This document shows positions 9,850-21,677 of a stretch of DNA of 64,000 bases, piece by piece. The stretch comes from Muscardinus avellanarius. Taxonomy: Eukaryota; Chordata; Mammalia; Rodentia; Gliridae. The position numbers and the translations under genes were made by a program. Under the pieces are notes generated by a model, which saw nothing but the letters and a program-made list of their open reading frames with translations, was not told the origin of the DNA and searched no databases. The DNA is taken from contig OY726571.1 in the NCBI GenBank assembly GCA_963383645.1, positions 83,195,388 to 83,259,387 of the forward strand, written 5' to 3'. Every line of letters starts with the position of its first letter. Positions within the stretch are counted from its first letter, which is position 1.

Positions 9850-10550
9850 GTACTAGGCGAGCTTCGTACTGATTTCCACTCCCAGGCTGCTTTGCAGCAG
9901 ATGCTTTGCATCAATTGGGTGCCAGACACGGTGAACTTTATATTGTTTGAGTGCTGTATTTTGGTCTTTTAAAGATGATTGAATGTTATTCTGACACAAA
10001 GTTGCATCACATGGAATCAGCAACCCTTTGAACGTCGCTTTTAAGCTTTGCAGGGATAGGACCAAAGTAGACTGGGTCTAGGGATAACTTCCTTTGGCTG
10101 TTAAGGCCATGCCCCAGGGATCAGGAGGCATCTCCATCTCGGCTCCATTTCAGACTGTCCCCTGCTCTAGGCACCCTTTGGCCTACAGTTGCTCTTTGGC
10201 TGTTCTGATGCACTTTTGTATCTGCATGTCTGAGGAGGAGGCTCCTCTGATCTCTAGGGCTCTTGCTGTGAAGTTCTTGCAGTCTGCATTCTGCTCTGTG
10301 ATTCTACCTCACTCAGCTCTCTGAAGTCTCATTTCTCTTTTCAACTCAGTGAGGCGGGAAGCTCTCTTTGGGCTCCTCCTTCCTGCACTGCCGCGCGTAG
10401 AAACGCCCTTCAGACTCACATGTTGGGACAGTCATATGGCAACCGCGTCTCTCCCTCCCACGTCACTCATTGCTTGGTGACCAAAGCCCTGAGAACCATT
10501 GTCACATGGATTTTGCCCAGATTGCTTGTTGTTTTGGTAGAGAGGATAAA

Positions 10551-10861
10551 TTTAATTTAATTTAATTGGAGGAAAGCAGAAGCCCCAGCTTCATTTCCTA
10601 CCCATCAAGATACTCTCTCACTTCTCTATGGCAATCTCTGTACAGCTCTTTTGCTCTTGTCTGACTTTTAGTTTAGACTGCATTCATGATTATTTTTTGG
10701 TTTTATCTTTCCCAAGTTCTTTTACCTTATTTTTACAGATCTTGCTTTTCTCCAAGATCTTCATTTCAGAGTTTTTCTAATTTAATTTATTTTTATTTTA
10801 CAACTGCTAACTTTTTCTTGATTTTAGTCAGTTAATTTGTTCCAAAAAATTTGTTTGTTCA
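10551..10861. other. Unassigned AT-rich sequence
   Basis: A short TTTAA-type repeat near 10548-10566 opens a stretch with no recognisable gene or repeat family. Confidence 0.4.
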
Positions 10862-11462
10862 TACTGTAGATTGAACCTGGGATCCACGTGTCTCTGCCTC
10901 CTAAGAACGAGGATTACAGGCCCCCACTACCAGGCCCAGTTCAATTGTTTTTTAATTTTGAAAAATAAAAATATATTAGCTTCAACAATTTAGCAAGATG
11001 CTTAGCAACTTATTGAGACCGTTTGGAAATTTAAAAAAAAAATTTTTAAAGAGTTGGCCATGTAGCTCAGAGGCAAAATGCCCCTGGGTTCAATCCCAGT
11101 ACCAAACCCCCCCCAAAAAAACCCACAAAATTTTTGTTTTTGTTTTTGTTTTGTTAGGCTAGCACACTCTACCACTGAACGCTAACCCTTTCATTTACTT
11201 ACTGTTTTATTGAAGACAGAGTCTCACTAAGTTGCCCAGGCCCTCCTTGAAGCTGCAGTCTTCCTGCTTCAGCCTCCCCGATACTGGGGTTCCAGGTGTG
11301 CGCCAGCATGACTCACTGTCTTTATTTGCTTTTATTAACAACTTCCTGCGGGTGTTTATCATGATCATTTTCTATTGTCTTTTTTTTAAAGCTGGCTGTT
11401 GGACCGAGGGCTTTGTGCATGCTAGGCAAGTGCTCTGCCACTCAGGTACATCCTCAGCCCCT
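10862..11462. mobile_element. Cluster of degraded SINEs
   Basis: Antisense SINE piece at 10862-10941; plus-strand B1-linker-dID piece at 10987-11104 with an A/C-rich tail; antisense B1-dID piece at about 11155-11312; antisense ID element at 11390-11462 (tgctaggcaagtgctctgcc). Confidence 0.7.
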
Positions 11463-11640
11463 TCTCATTTTTAAGTGAAATGGATTTTCCTGCAGTTTTA
11501 GGAGGAAGAGGAAGGCCTCCATGTCTTAAGAGCTACATGACTCTATAGCGCCCCCTTCTGTTGTTTTCATAAAGTGTTTTTTAAAATTATCTACTGCTCC
11601 TAAGATCTGCTTCAAAACTCTCTCCTTCCCTCTGATTTTA

Positions 11641-11745
11641 TTTTATTTTTGGAACTAGGAGTTGAACCCTGAGGCATTCTGCCTCTGGGATACACTCCAG
11701 TCCTATTTTCTTTTTTTATTTTAAAACAGGGTTTCACTAAGTTGT
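11641..11745 (-). mobile_element. Antisense dID arm with linker, truncated
   Basis: Runs from the dID arm (ggagttgaaccctgaggc) through the T-rich linker to the very start of a B1 arm (gtttcactaagttg), then stops abruptly. Confidence 0.7.
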
Positions 11746-11770
11746 AGGTTTATTTGGGTAAAGAAAATGC

Positions 11771-11957
11771 CGCTGGGCATAGTGGTGCACACCTGTGACC
11801 CTAGTACTTGGCAGGCTGAGAGAGGAAGATCACAGGTTCAAGGCCAGCCTCAGCAACTTAGCAAGACTCTCCGCAGCCTAGTGAAACCCTGTTTCAAAAT
11901 ATAAAAGGTCTGGCGTGTAGCTCCCAGGTAGAATACTCCTCGGTTTAATCTCCCAGG
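11771..11957 (+). mobile_element. B1-dID SINE (S1)
   Basis: Nearly full-length plus-strand copy: gctgggcatagtggtgcaca head, B1 arm, short linker near 11898 and a diverged dID arm. Confidence 0.85.
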
Positions 11958-12717
11958 AAAGCAGGTGCTCTACTCTGAACTACATCTCCTTTTCCTTTAA
12001 CTTGTTTTTCTCTCTCCCTAATGATTCTGACAGGTGTCTGGGAGGGAAGACAGTATGGCTGTTGCCCGGTGTAGATTCTATCTCTTTCTTCTCCAGACAG
12101 ACACATCAGATCACAGTTTCCCATTCCTCTGCTGAAAGAGTCCTGCAGCGAGACTTTCTGCGTTCCTACTGGTGACATCCACCCCCACCCTTCAGCATCC
12201 CATCTCTGGGCAGCTTGCAGGCTGGTCTCTTGGCTGGCATCTCACACAATGATGCCCCTTTGTCTGGAGAGCTCATAGAGGGCCGAGAGGCTGATGTGCA
12301 CACTGGCATGGGCAGAGGGCAGGCTGCTGTCTGCCCAGTTCCTCCCACACACAGCAGCCTCTGTGGGCAGGTCTTCACTCCAGAACACACCAATGTGTGG
12401 GTCTTCATCAGATGGTCTTTTTATGTTTTTTTTTTTTTTTTGAGAGTTGAATACTGTATTCAGTTATTCAAGGGTTCCATTGGAAATTTCAAAAAGACTT
12501 AGAAGATGCAATTCTAAGACTTGCAGTATTTCTTTAATGCTTGTTTCTGTGGCGTCCTGCATAGCCACAGGCTCAGAAGTAACCCTGAGACCAGTAGGTG
12601 GGAAAAAAGGTTGCGAGCTAAAGGCTGTTTCCTAGGCCAGCTCCACTAAGGGCCTCCAGAGGAGAGGCCATGCTGAGGGCAAACACAGCTGAGGGTACTG
12701 GCTAAAACGGCAGACAA
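11958..12717. other. Unassigned sequence
   Basis: A poly-T run at 12426-12441 is the only simple feature. Frames here have no domain or splice support. I see no gene. Confidence 0.4.
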
Positions 12718-13131
12718 GCCGAGCATGGTGGCGCACACTTGTAATCCCAGCATTTGGGAGGCAGAGACCAGAAGATCCTGGTTAAAGGACAGCCTCAGCT
12801 ACTTAGTGAGGCCCTTTGCAACTCAGTGAGACCCTGTTTCAAACTAAAAAATAAGGCCCGGTGTAGTGGCGCACACTTGTAATCACCACGCTTGAGAGGT
12901 GAATCACGCTTGACAGGAGAATCACGCTGGTTCGGAGCCAGCCTCACTGGCTTAAGAGACCCTGTTTCCAAATAAAAAATAGGTCTGGGAGTATAGCCCA
13001 GAAGTAGAAGGGCTTCCAGGAACCCCAGTACCCCCCCCCCCACACACACACACATCAAACTAAAGAATAAAAACTAGGGCTGGGGATGTAGCTCGAAGGT
13101 AGAATGTCCCTGGGTTCCATCCCTGTTACCG

Positions 13132-13164
<33 letters not shown>
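12718..13164 (+). mobile_element. Nested SINE pair: S2 inside S1
   Basis: Outer S1: B1 arm at 12718-12840 and dID arm at about 13077-13131 with a long A tail (to 13164). The inner S2 copy (about 12855-13045, ending in C and CA runs) sits in the outer A-rich linker. The linker sequence is duplicated on both sides (caaactaaaaaataa at 12840-12854 and a near copy near 13056-13070), the expected TSD. Confidence 0.85.
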
Positions 13165-13167
<3 letters not shown>

Positions 13168-13284
13168 TGGCAAGTCCTCCAGTGGAGAAAGGGTTAGCGG
13201 CTCCTAACTGCCCCACCCTGACCTGGGCTTCCTCTTGTCCTCACCCGAGCGTGCTTACTCAGCCTGTCCCCAGACATGTTTTTT

Positions 13285-13405
13285 TGTGTGGTACTGGGGA
13301 CTGAACCCAGGGGCATTCTACTTTTCACCCCTTTTTATTTCAAAACAAAGTCTCACTGAGTTGCTGAAGCCTCCCAAGCACTGAAATTACAGGTGTGCAT
13401 GGCAT
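13285..13405 (-). mobile_element. Antisense SINE, partly deleted
   Basis: dID arm (gactgaacccaggggcattc), a short linker, and a B1 arm with its middle missing, read on the minus strand. Confidence 0.7.
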
Positions 13406-13602
13406 AGCTGTACCAGGCTCTGTCCCCAGCCTTGGGCAAGTCCTTGTGAGGTCACGAAGGCTCCTGGCCTATGAGACTCTATTCATATCCCCAATTTCTC
13501 ATTCTCCCTCATTCCCCCTCATGCGGAAGCCACCTGCACATTTGAACATTAGGCCATGTCTTTGGGCTGCTAAGTCATCCTGAGCAGATCCTTCAGCTGT
13601 GT

Positions 13603-13972
13603 ATTAGTCGGCTTTCCATCACTGTGACAAAATGTCTGAGGCAAGACCCTTAAAAGGAAGAAAGGTTTATATTGGCTCACTTCAGAGGCTTTAGTCCATG
13701 GTCAGCTGGCCCCGTTGCTTGGGCCTGTGGGGCACGGGAGATCATGGCAGGGAGTTTGTGGTCAATGAGGCCTGTTTACTCCATGGTGGCTGAGAAACAA
13801 AGAGAGAGGAAGATGAGGAGGCCGGGGTCCCAGCATCTCCACCAAGGACATGCCCCCAAAGACCTAACTTCCTTCCATGTGGCCCCACCTCCTAAAGGTT
13901 CTAGCATCTCCCAGCAGCACCAGCTAGGACCAAACCTTCAACACAAAACCTTTAGAAGACATCCAAACTACA
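13603..13972 (-). mobile_element. MaLR-type LTR, antisense
   Basis: The order gtattagtcggctttccatc, then ggtttatattggctcac, then gccccacctcctaaaggttc is that of the reverse strand of mammalian MaLR (ERVL-related) LTRs. No internal region is attached, so it is a solo LTR. Confidence 0.65.
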
Positions 13973-14182
13973 GCTGGGCAAGGTGACACCTGTAATTACA
14001 ATACTTGGGAGGCTAAGACAGGAAGATTGGAAGTTTAAGGCCAGCCTCAGCAACATAGTGACCCTGTTTATTTTGATCCTGTCTTAAAATAGAGAATAAA
14101 ATGGCTGGGGTATAACTTAGAGGTAGAATGCCCCTAAAATCAATTCCTAATACCACGGCAGGAAGGAAGGAAAGAAAGAAAG
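13973..14182 (+). mobile_element. B1-dID SINE with short GGAA tail
   Basis: Full-length but diverged plus-strand copy directly abutting the MaLR LTR, ending in a GGAA/GAAA microsatellite at 14158-14182. Confidence 0.75.
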
Positions 14183-14449
14183 AGTGGTAGGGAGGTAACA
14201 TCTGTGTCAAATTTCCCCACCCACCTGTAAATAGTTTCATAAGCTACACTTTTGCTACCAGCCCATAAAACCTATTTAAAAGGATTTTTCCTTTCTTCCC
14301 TTGACTGACTATTCATTCAAAACATATATAACGAGCATCTATCATGTGGCATAAAGAAAAATTCCTATCTAGGCTTTGTGCTGCAGACAGAATGATTATC
14401 AGATATGAAGCCCTGACCTTGTTATTTACTTACTTGCCTAATTAATTTT

Positions 14450-14524
14450 CAGTGCTGGGGATGGAACCCAGGATCTTGCCCGTGCTTGGCAGGCGCTCTA
14501 TCACTGAGCTACATCCCTGGCCCC
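14450..14524 (-). mobile_element. ID element, antisense
   Basis: tggaacccaggatcttgccc followed by ggcgctctatcactgagc is the reverse strand of an ID body with intact A and B boxes. It lacks a B1 arm. Confidence 0.85.
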
Positions 14525-15454
14525 TAGTGTGGCATCAGGTGCCCTCTGGGGGTAGGCTGAGCATTGACAGCTCACCCTAACTCACTCTGCCTGGTACTAG
14601 ACATAGTTTCCCACTCTTGGCTTCCTGAATTGCCAGCTGATGGGTCCAAGCTCTGGCTCCTCCTGTACCATCCCAAAGAGGACCAGTCCTTTCACCTGAC
14701 TGATCACCCATCTCCTTTCAGGGAGCCTTCTCAGAACAAAAGTAGATTTCCCAAATCCCCTCAGTTCTGACAGTTTTGCATGGAAATTCTGCCGGGCTCT
14801 TTCTCCAGTCAACTCCCATGTCTTGGCCAGTTTCCCATCAGGGAATTTTTGCTGAGCTGTCTTTTGATCGGAGTGCCCTGCTATGTGGTAAGAGCTCCTG
14901 CCTGCAGGTTTTCCCATCAGAGAAGCCCGTGGACTTGACCTGCTTCTGAGTCATTAGCTTTGACCCCACAGCAACTGGCAGAGGGCTGGGCTGTCGGCTG
15001 CTAAGGAATGAAAAATGTTCCAGGGTGAACATGCGTCATCTGTGGTATGTAACTTACAGCCCAGCTGTTCAGACAGAATTAATAAAAACCCCATCAGGAC
15101 GGGCGAGGAGAATACCAAGAAGGTAAGTAAAGAGGACAAGGGTATGTCGCCAGTGTCTACCAAGAGCCGGGCCGTGCCCAGAAACAAGCTGCAAGGGAGT
15201 GGGGATCTGCTCCCAACCTGGAAACCCCTCCACTGTGGGTAGAGTGAGTTAAAAAGGAAACCCAAGCTCACTAGTTCTAGCTTGCTACACTTAATGCTTG
15301 CAGAGGCTAATGGGTCCCAGTTTGGCAGCTGTTGGAACCATTATGTCATTGAATTGGTAAGAATCCATTCTTTCTTTTCATGAGAGAAGGATTTAGGAAA
15401 ATATTCTATTTTCTTGTTCTTCTTTTAAGTCTTGTTCCCCCATTAAACTAGGGA
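14525..15454. other. Unassigned, probably low-copy sequence
   Basis: About 0.9 kb without a recognised repeat. Several short overlapping frames exist on both strands, but none shows a domain, a start context with splice sites, or codon-like conservation I can recognise. Confidence 0.4.
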
Positions 15455-15487
15455 TTATTTATTTATATATTTGTTTGTTTGTTTATT

Positions 15488-15884
15488 TATTTTGCGGCAC
15501 TGGGGATAGAACCCAGGGGCATTCTACCTCCAAGCTACACCCCAGTCCTATTTTTTAGTCATTTTATTATTTTTTTATTAATTAATTAATTTATTTTTGG
15601 TGGTACTGGGGTTCCTGGAAACCCTTCTACACTCCCAGACCTAGTTTATATTTTTATTTGGAAACAGGGTCTCTTAAGCCAGCGTGAATCTGCGCGATCC
15701 TCCTGTCTCGACCTCCCAAGCGCCAGAATTACAAGCGTGCGCCACCACACCCGGCTTCTTTTTATTTTTTGAAACAAGGTCTCACTGAGTTGCAAAGGGC
15801 CTCACTAAGTAGCTGAAGCAGTCTGTGAACCGCGATCCTCCAGTCTCCGCCTCCTGAATGCTGGGATTACAAGCGCGCCTGTCT
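15488..15884 (-). mobile_element. Nested antisense SINE pair: S2 inside S1
   Basis: Outer dID arm at 15495-15556 and outer B1 arm at about 15758-15884. Between them lies an S2 copy (15597-15755, with a small deletion in its dID arm), inserted in the outer linker. Confidence 0.85.
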
Positions 15885-15924
15885 TAAACTAGGGATTTGA
15901 AGAAAACTAAAGCCCTAAAACTAA

Positions 15925-16330
15925 ATCAGGAGCATTCTAAAACTTCTGAGCTATATCCCAGATTTTTAAAAAAATTTTTATTTCAAAACAGGGTCTCTCT
16001 CTGGGGATGGAGGCACACGTTTGTAATCCCAGCATTTGGGAAGCTGAGGCAGGAGTATCACAGTTCTCACACTACTTAGTGAGGCCCTTTGCAACTCAAT
16101 GAATAAAGAATAAAATAAAGATAAAGAATAAAGGATAAAAAATAGGGCTGGAGGTGTACCTCGAAGGTAGAATGCCCCTGGGTTCCATCCCCAGTACTGC
16201 AAAAAAAAAAAAAAGAGTCTACATCACTAAGGATCTCCTTAAGTTGTCCGGAGGCTGGCCCTGAACCTGTGATTCCCATCTCAGCCTCTCAAATACTAGG
16301 ATTACAGATATGCACCACAAAGCCCAGCCA
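15925..16330. mobile_element. Sense SINE inserted in an antisense SINE
   Basis: An antisense element is split into 15925-15998 and 16217-16330. A plus-strand S1 copy (about 16000-16215, ending in an A run) occupies the gap. Confidence 0.75.
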
Positions 16331-16351
16331 CAAAATTGTTTAAAAATAGTC

Positions 16352-16575
16352 CAAAGCCAGGCGTGGTGATGCATGCCTATAATCCCAATACTTGGGAGGC
16401 CAAGACAGGAGGATCTCAGGTTTGCAGCTAACCTCAGCAACTTATAGTGAAGCCCTCCGCAACTTAGTGAGATCCTGTTTCCAAATAAAAAATAAAAATA
16501 GGGCTGGAGGTATAGCTTGGAGATAGAATGCCCCTGGGCTCAATTCCCAATACCACAAAATAAACAAACAAATAA
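16352..16575 (+). mobile_element. B1-dID SINE (S1)
   Basis: Complete plus-strand copy with head gccaggcgtggtgatgcatg, linker of A-rich repeats and dID arm, ending in an AAAT/AAAC tail. Confidence 0.85.
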
Positions 16576-16767
16576 ATAAAAATAGTCTACAAAACTACCT
16601 GCAGCCCATGTGCATAAAGTATATATGAAATATAAATGAATTTCATGTGTAGACTTGGGTATTATCTTTGATATATCTTATCCTTATATGTACAAGTACT
16701 CCCAAGTTGAAAACATCTGGAATGCTTCTGGTCCTAAGCATTTTGGGGCAAGGGACAATCTACCTGT

Positions 16768-17312
16768 ACTCGAATGTCTTAATCTGTTGGGGCTGCTACA
16801 AAACACTACTCCAGGAACTTACCTCGCCCAGTTCTCTGCTGGAAGTCTGCGATCAGGTGCCAGAGGGTTAGTCTGCTGGGGGCTCTCCCAGGCTGCAGAC
16901 TCCTGCTCGTTTTCCTTGTATCTACATATGCCAGAATGAACGAGGGAGCTCTCTGGGGTCTCTTTTATAAGGGCATGAATCCCATTCAGGGGGGCTCCAC
17001 CCTCATGACATAATCACCCTCCAAAACCCACACCTCCAGCCGGGCGTGGTGGCGCACGCTTGTAATCCCCGCGCTTGGGAGGCGGAGACAGAAGGATCGC
17101 GCAGGTTCGAAGCCAGCCACGCTGGCTTAAGAGACCCTGTTTCCAAATAAAAATATAAAATAGGTCTGGGAGAGTAGCCCGGAGGTAGACGGGCTGCCAG
17201 GAACCCCAGTACCACACACACACAAAAATATCCACACCTCCTAAAACCATCAACTTGGGGGTTAGGATTTCAACACACGGATTTCACGGGACATTACCTT
17301 TAGTCTATAACA
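16768..17312 (-). mobile_element. MaLR-type LTR, antisense, split by a SINE
   Basis: Blocks ctttataagggcatgaatcc, ctccaccctcatgacataat and ggggttaggatttcaacaca follow the reverse-strand order of MaLR LTRs. A SINE at 17038-17231 interrupts it. Confidence 0.65.
17038..17231 (+). mobile_element. S2 B1-dID SINE with 10-bp TSD
   Basis: Near-consensus S2 element from gccgggcgtggtggcgcacg to a short CA tail, flanked by ccacacctcc at 17028-17037 and 17232-17241, inside the MaLR LTR. Confidence 0.9.
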
Positions 17313-17778
17313 CAGAGCAATGTCTTGCCAAGGTGACAGGTGATGATGGGGAGGACAGACAACAAGAAACCGGAATCAGGGAGCCTGGCTGGTTGGGTCC
17401 ATTTTCTAGGTCATCCATGAGTCACCTTGGGTGGCAGCTAGTCTTCCACACTCCAGTTTGTGCTTTGTTCACATGGCACGTTTTCTTAGGACTCCCCGGG
17501 TGGGCAAGCCAAGGGAAGAGGTACAACCCAGTCGTCTGAAGCTCACAGTGTGTCTGACAGACGTTATTCAATGGAGGGAACATGACTTAATGAGGGAACT
17601 GGAGTCAATGCATAATCCATGAGGCCCAGACACTGGCAGTACCACGAGGCTGCCTGGTCCTTTTCATCTTCCTCCATCTGTGACCAAGCAAAAGCCTCTA
17701 AGATCATGTCTAAATTATGGGACAGGGAAGAGCAGGTTTGAAGACTCCCAATCTAATTAGAGTAAGAGCCAGAGTTGT
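17313..17778. other. Unassigned sequence
   Basis: No recognised repeat or gene. Confidence 0.4.
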
Positions 17779-18285
17779 AGCCAGGCATGGTGATACACAC
17801 CTGCAACCCCAGGACTTGGGAGACTGAGACAGAAAGATTACAAGTCTGAGAACAGACTCAGCAACTTAGAAACTTATCTTTTTGTTTGTTTGATATGGGA
17901 TTTGAGCCCAGGGACATTCTACCTCTAACCCATACCTTCAGCCTTTTTTTGTTTGTTTGTTTTGTTTTTTTGTTTTATTTATTTGGGTTTTTTTTTTTTT
18001 TTTTTTGGTAGTACTGGGGTTCCTGGAAACCCTTCTACCTCCGGGCTACACTCCCAGACCTATATTGTACTTTTTTTGTTTGGAAACAGGGTCTTTTAAG
18101 CCAGCTGCTGACTTCAAACCTGCGCAATCCTCCTGTCTCCGCCTCTCAAGAGTGGGGATTACAAGCATGCGCCATCACGCCCGGCTTATTTTTTATTTTG
18201 AAACAAGGTCTTGCTAAGTTGCTGATACTGACCTCAAACTTGTGATCATCCTATCTCAGCCTCCCAATTACTGGGATTATAGGCA
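17779..18285. mobile_element. SINE head plus nested antisense pair
   Basis: 17779-17868 is a plus-strand B1 arm. It is followed by an antisense element split into a dID arm (17882-17943) and a B1 arm (18188-18285), with an antisense S2 copy (about 18007-18186, T/G-rich tail at 17944-18006) between. Confidence 0.8.
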
Positions 18286-18365
18286 TAAAAATAAAAATTT
18301 CTTAAGTTTTAAATAACTTTTAGTATTGTCATGATGATTCTGTTTTTTGTTGGTTCTTGTTACTC

Positions 18366-18644
18366 TCTGCAATGATTTGGCCCTGGAGTGTTCTTTAAAG
18401 CTCATGTGTTGGTCCCCAAAGCAGTAATGATCAAAGGTAGGGCTTTAGCCTGGCATGGTGGCGCATGCTTGCAATCCCAGTACTTGAAAGGCTGAGACAG
18501 GAAGATTGCGCAGTTTCGAAGCCAGCCTCAGTTACTTAATTAGGCTCTCAGCAACTTGGTGAGACCTGTTTCCAATTAAATATAAAATAGGTCTGAGAGT
18601 ATAGCTTGGAGATAGAAAGCCCCTGGATTTCATCCCCAGTTACA

Positions 18645-18690
<46 letters not shown>

Positions 18691-18800
18691 AGGGCTTTTG
18701 GAAAGTAATTGGATCACGAGGCCTGACTGTTACCAGATAGGGTCTAAGGAGCTCTTTCCAAGGAAGCAATGGGACCTCAACCCAACCCAGGAGGGTTCTT
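18366..18800 (+). mobile_element. MaLR-type LTR fragment with SINE insertion
   Basis: The LTR start (caatgatttggccctggagt, then aagctcatgtgttggt) is split by a SINE and resumes at 18699 (tggaaagtaattggatcacg). The SINE at 18447-18688 is an S3-like plus-strand copy ending in a (CA) run, flanked by gtagggcttt at 18437-18446 and 18689-18698. Confidence 0.75.
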
Positions 18801-19049
18801 GACCTATGCTGCTGAAAGGAATTCCAGGATGCACTGAAAGCAAGGTGCAAGCAAAGATTTATTAAAATATGGCAAAGGTGTATATACCCATAGGCAGGGT
18901 TCAGGCAGACACCCCTCACCTGTAGAGAAGAGAAGAAAAGAGAAGAGAAGAGACACACTCAGGGCTGAGCTCCCTGACTATTTATATAATTTTCCTGAAA
19001 AGAAATGAGTAGCTTGCCAGAGATGTGTCTCTAAAATTCAAACCCCATG
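18801..19049 (-). other. Possible antisense LTR piece
   Basis: atttattaaaatatggcaaa, read on the minus strand, offers an AATAAA. A GAGAA-type run (18923-18951) follows. Assignment is weak. Confidence 0.3.
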
Positions 19050-19054
19050 ATGTT

Positions 19055-19447
19055 ATGGCTTGGATATACCAGGTCCTCTGGAAAAGCTCATGTGTTAGCA
19101 GTACAGAGATGTTTAGAGGTAAAATAATTGAATCATGAGTGTTCTAATCTTATCAGTGGATAAACACATTGGTGGATGAATGGGTTTGTTGAGTGATAAG
19201 GTAGGCAGGTAGGATGTGACTAGGGGAGGTAGGTCACTGGGGATATGACCCTGGAGACTATATATATATCTGTCCCTTGTCCCTGCTCTCTGCTTTTTGA
19301 CACCATGCTCTGAGCTCTGCAAACATGACCCAGCCTAAAATGGACAGGAACCTCTGAAACCTCCAGAAATGTGAGCAAATGAATATTTCTTCCTATACGT
19401 TGTGGTCATCGGGTATTTGGGGTCACAGCAGTAGGAAAGCTGATTAA
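19055..19447 (+). mobile_element. MaLR-type LTR, sense
   Basis: From gttatggcttggatatacca to ggtcacagcagtaggaaagc, in the normal MaLR LTR order, with ggtaggtcactggggatatg in the middle. Confidence 0.7.
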
Positions 19448-19565
19448 AACCACAATCATTTGATGTTTGGGTTTCAGAATGTTTCTTCCTTGTCAAACAA
19501 CCAGCCATAAATCAGTTTTGGGTTCACTGTATAAGTCTTTGAATCTGGTGATATTTAAAGTGATG

Positions 19566-20035
19566 ATGGCTGGGCATGGTGCCACATGTCACTTCCAGTA
19601 CTTGGAAGGCTGAGGCAGGGAGATCGCAGGTTTGTGGGCGGCCTCAGCAATTTATCAAGGCCCTAATGTAATTTAGTGAGACCTTGTTTCAAAGTAAAAA
19701 ATATAAAATAGGACTGGTGGTGTAAATCAGTGGTAGAACATTGCTCGATTCAATCACCAGCACCACAAAAATAAACAAATGAATGAATAAAAAAGGTGAT
19801 GATATGGTCAAGTGTGGTGTTGTACATTTGTAATCCCAGTACTTGAAAGGCTGAGACAGGAGGACCACAGATTCAAGGCCAGCCTCAGCAACTTAGGGAG
19901 ACTTTCAGCAGCCTAGTGGAACCCTGTTTCAAAACGAAAAATAAAATGGGCTGGGGGTGTACCTTGGAGGTAGAATGCCTCTGGATTCAATCCCCAGACC
20001 CACAATCATCAATCAATCAATAAATGGATGATGTA
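19566..20035 (+). mobile_element. Two consecutive B1-dID SINEs (S1)
   Basis: Copies at 19566-19790 and 19808-20035, both plus-strand, both with complete arms, ending in AAAT/AATG-type and CAAT-type tails. Confidence 0.85.
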
Positions 20036-20221
20036 TCATTCCAATCAATCCAGTGCTGTGTATACACGGCTATAAGCTGTAATTTTTTATAAGTTTCTGA
20101 GGCTGCTGTGCCACCACCTCTGGCTCCACATCTGGCCTTAATACCTACAAGACAACTGGGCCAGCAGAAGAACCAGAGAGATTATATAGCAAACAATTTT
20201 GAAACTGCCCAATTCTAGATT

Positions 20222-20308
20222 TTTTTTAATTTTTTTACAGTACTAGAGACTGAATCCAGGGCTCACACATGCTAGACAGGCAACTCTATCACCACACCTT
20301 CAGGCCCT
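20222..20308 (-). mobile_element. ID element, antisense, diverged
   Basis: gactgaatccagggctcaca followed by gacaggcaactctatcacc is a decayed reverse-strand ID body. Confidence 0.65.
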
Positions 20309-20329
20309 GCCCAACTCTAAATTAGCAAC

Positions 20330-21170
20330 TGTTCTCAAACTGTTTAGTCTCAGAGCCCTTTATTTATACTTTTAAAAGTTATCAACAGCCCCAACCATTT
20401 TTCATATATGTGGGTTATATCAATCAACATTTACCATATTATTAAAACTAAGATAAATTTAAATATGTATTCATTGATCCACTAGAAATGAGTATATATT
20501 AACATAAATACATTTTATGAAAAAAATATGTATATATATTCTCTAAAACAAAAAATAACCCAGTGATATGAGTAACATTGTGTTGCATTTTTCCATTTTT
20601 GCAAATCTCCTTTCTGTCTGGCTTAATCTGATGCAGATGGGCTCTCACATCTAGTCTTGCTCTTATATTTGACCTGATGTCGTCTGTTGTTTTGGCTGAA
20701 GTATATGAAAAAATAATCTGGCCTCGCCCAGATACAGAGCAGGAAAAGGAGCATTTTGATTTCTTTTCAGATCATTGTAGGTATTCTTCTTTGATACAAC
20801 ACTAAAAATGTGACAAGTAGCCAGGCATGGTGGCTCACGTCTGTAATCCTAGCACTTGAGAGCCTGAGATAGGAGAATCTCAGGTTCGAAGCCAGCCTCA
20901 GCAATTTAGGGAGGCCCTCCACAACTTAATGAGACATTGTTTCCAAACTAAAAATAAAATAAAATAGAGCTGGGATAGAACTCAACTTATAGCCACACGC
21001 ACACGCACACGCACGCGCACGCACACGCATACACACACGCTGTCGATTTCTTAAACTTTATTTGCAAATGGGATCTGAAACTATGTCTAAAAATATTTTA
21101 AGCTCTTTGGCAGAAATCAGAACAGTTTTTTTTTCCAGTTATGAGCCAGAAGTAACTATCTTCCAGTTGG
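20330..21170. mobile_element. Ancient interspersed repeat split by a SINE
   Basis: Sequence such as catttttccatttttgcaaa and tgttttggctgaagtatatg matches an old eutherian repeat that I know from other mammals but cannot name with certainty (perhaps a DNA transposon). A plus-strand SINE (about 20820-21043, tail of CACG/CACA repeats) interrupts it. Confidence 0.5.
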
Positions 21171-21448
21171 TAAGCCATGCCATCTCTACCACAATGGCTC
21201 CACATTGCTGGTAGATGCCCAAAGCAGCCTTAGATAGTATGTAAAAATAGGTATAGTTGGTGTGCCAATAAAACTTTTATGTACAAAAACATTTTTTTTG
21301 TAATAGATGTTGACCTCTGCTCTAGTACACTAAATTCCGTTGATCTATCTTGCAGGAATGAGTGAATCTGACCACACAGATACCTTGTAAGGGTTTCAAG
21401 GACCCCTTGGAATCACTGGACTGAGAGAAAGAAAATCTTTCTTTCCAT

Positions 21449-21628
21449 ACTGGGTATTGAACCTAGGGACATTCTTCCTCTGAGATATGTCCCCAGACCT
21501 TTTAACTTTTTATTTTGAAACTGGGTCTCACTAAGTTGCTGAGGCTGACCTCAAACCTGTGACCTTGCCATCCTGTCGCAGCCTTGCAAGTAAGGGGATT
21601 ATGGGTGTGTGCGACCAAGCCCCAAGCT
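21449..21628 (-). mobile_element. B1-dID SINE, antisense
   Basis: Complete antisense copy with tattgaacctagggacattc (dID) and gtctcactaagttgctgagg (B1). Confidence 0.8.
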
Positions 21629-21677
21629 AGACTGCACTTTGACAACTACTGCTCTCCTGTTTTTGTTATGAGATAAT

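Larger units (their letters stand above)
8505..10550 (-). mobile_element. Ancient L1 fragment, antisense, interrupted
   Basis: Plus-strand blocks such as gtatgatgtgcctcggtgtg (about 8959), cactgaacttcatgaatctg (9010) and gattgaatgttattctgaca (9977) follow the order of the antisense strand of old mammalian L1 (L1M-type) 3' sequence. It is interrupted by a SINE (8794-8937) and the TTCC tract (9211-9849). All frames are dead. The right boundary is approximate. Confidence 0.6.

Noticed and set aside
9166..9972. 225- and 268-residue frames over the TTCC tract
   Set aside because: The frames are entirely repeat-encoded (Pro/Ser/Phe/Leu runs) and the reverse strand gives an equally artificial Lys/Glu/Gly/Arg frame.
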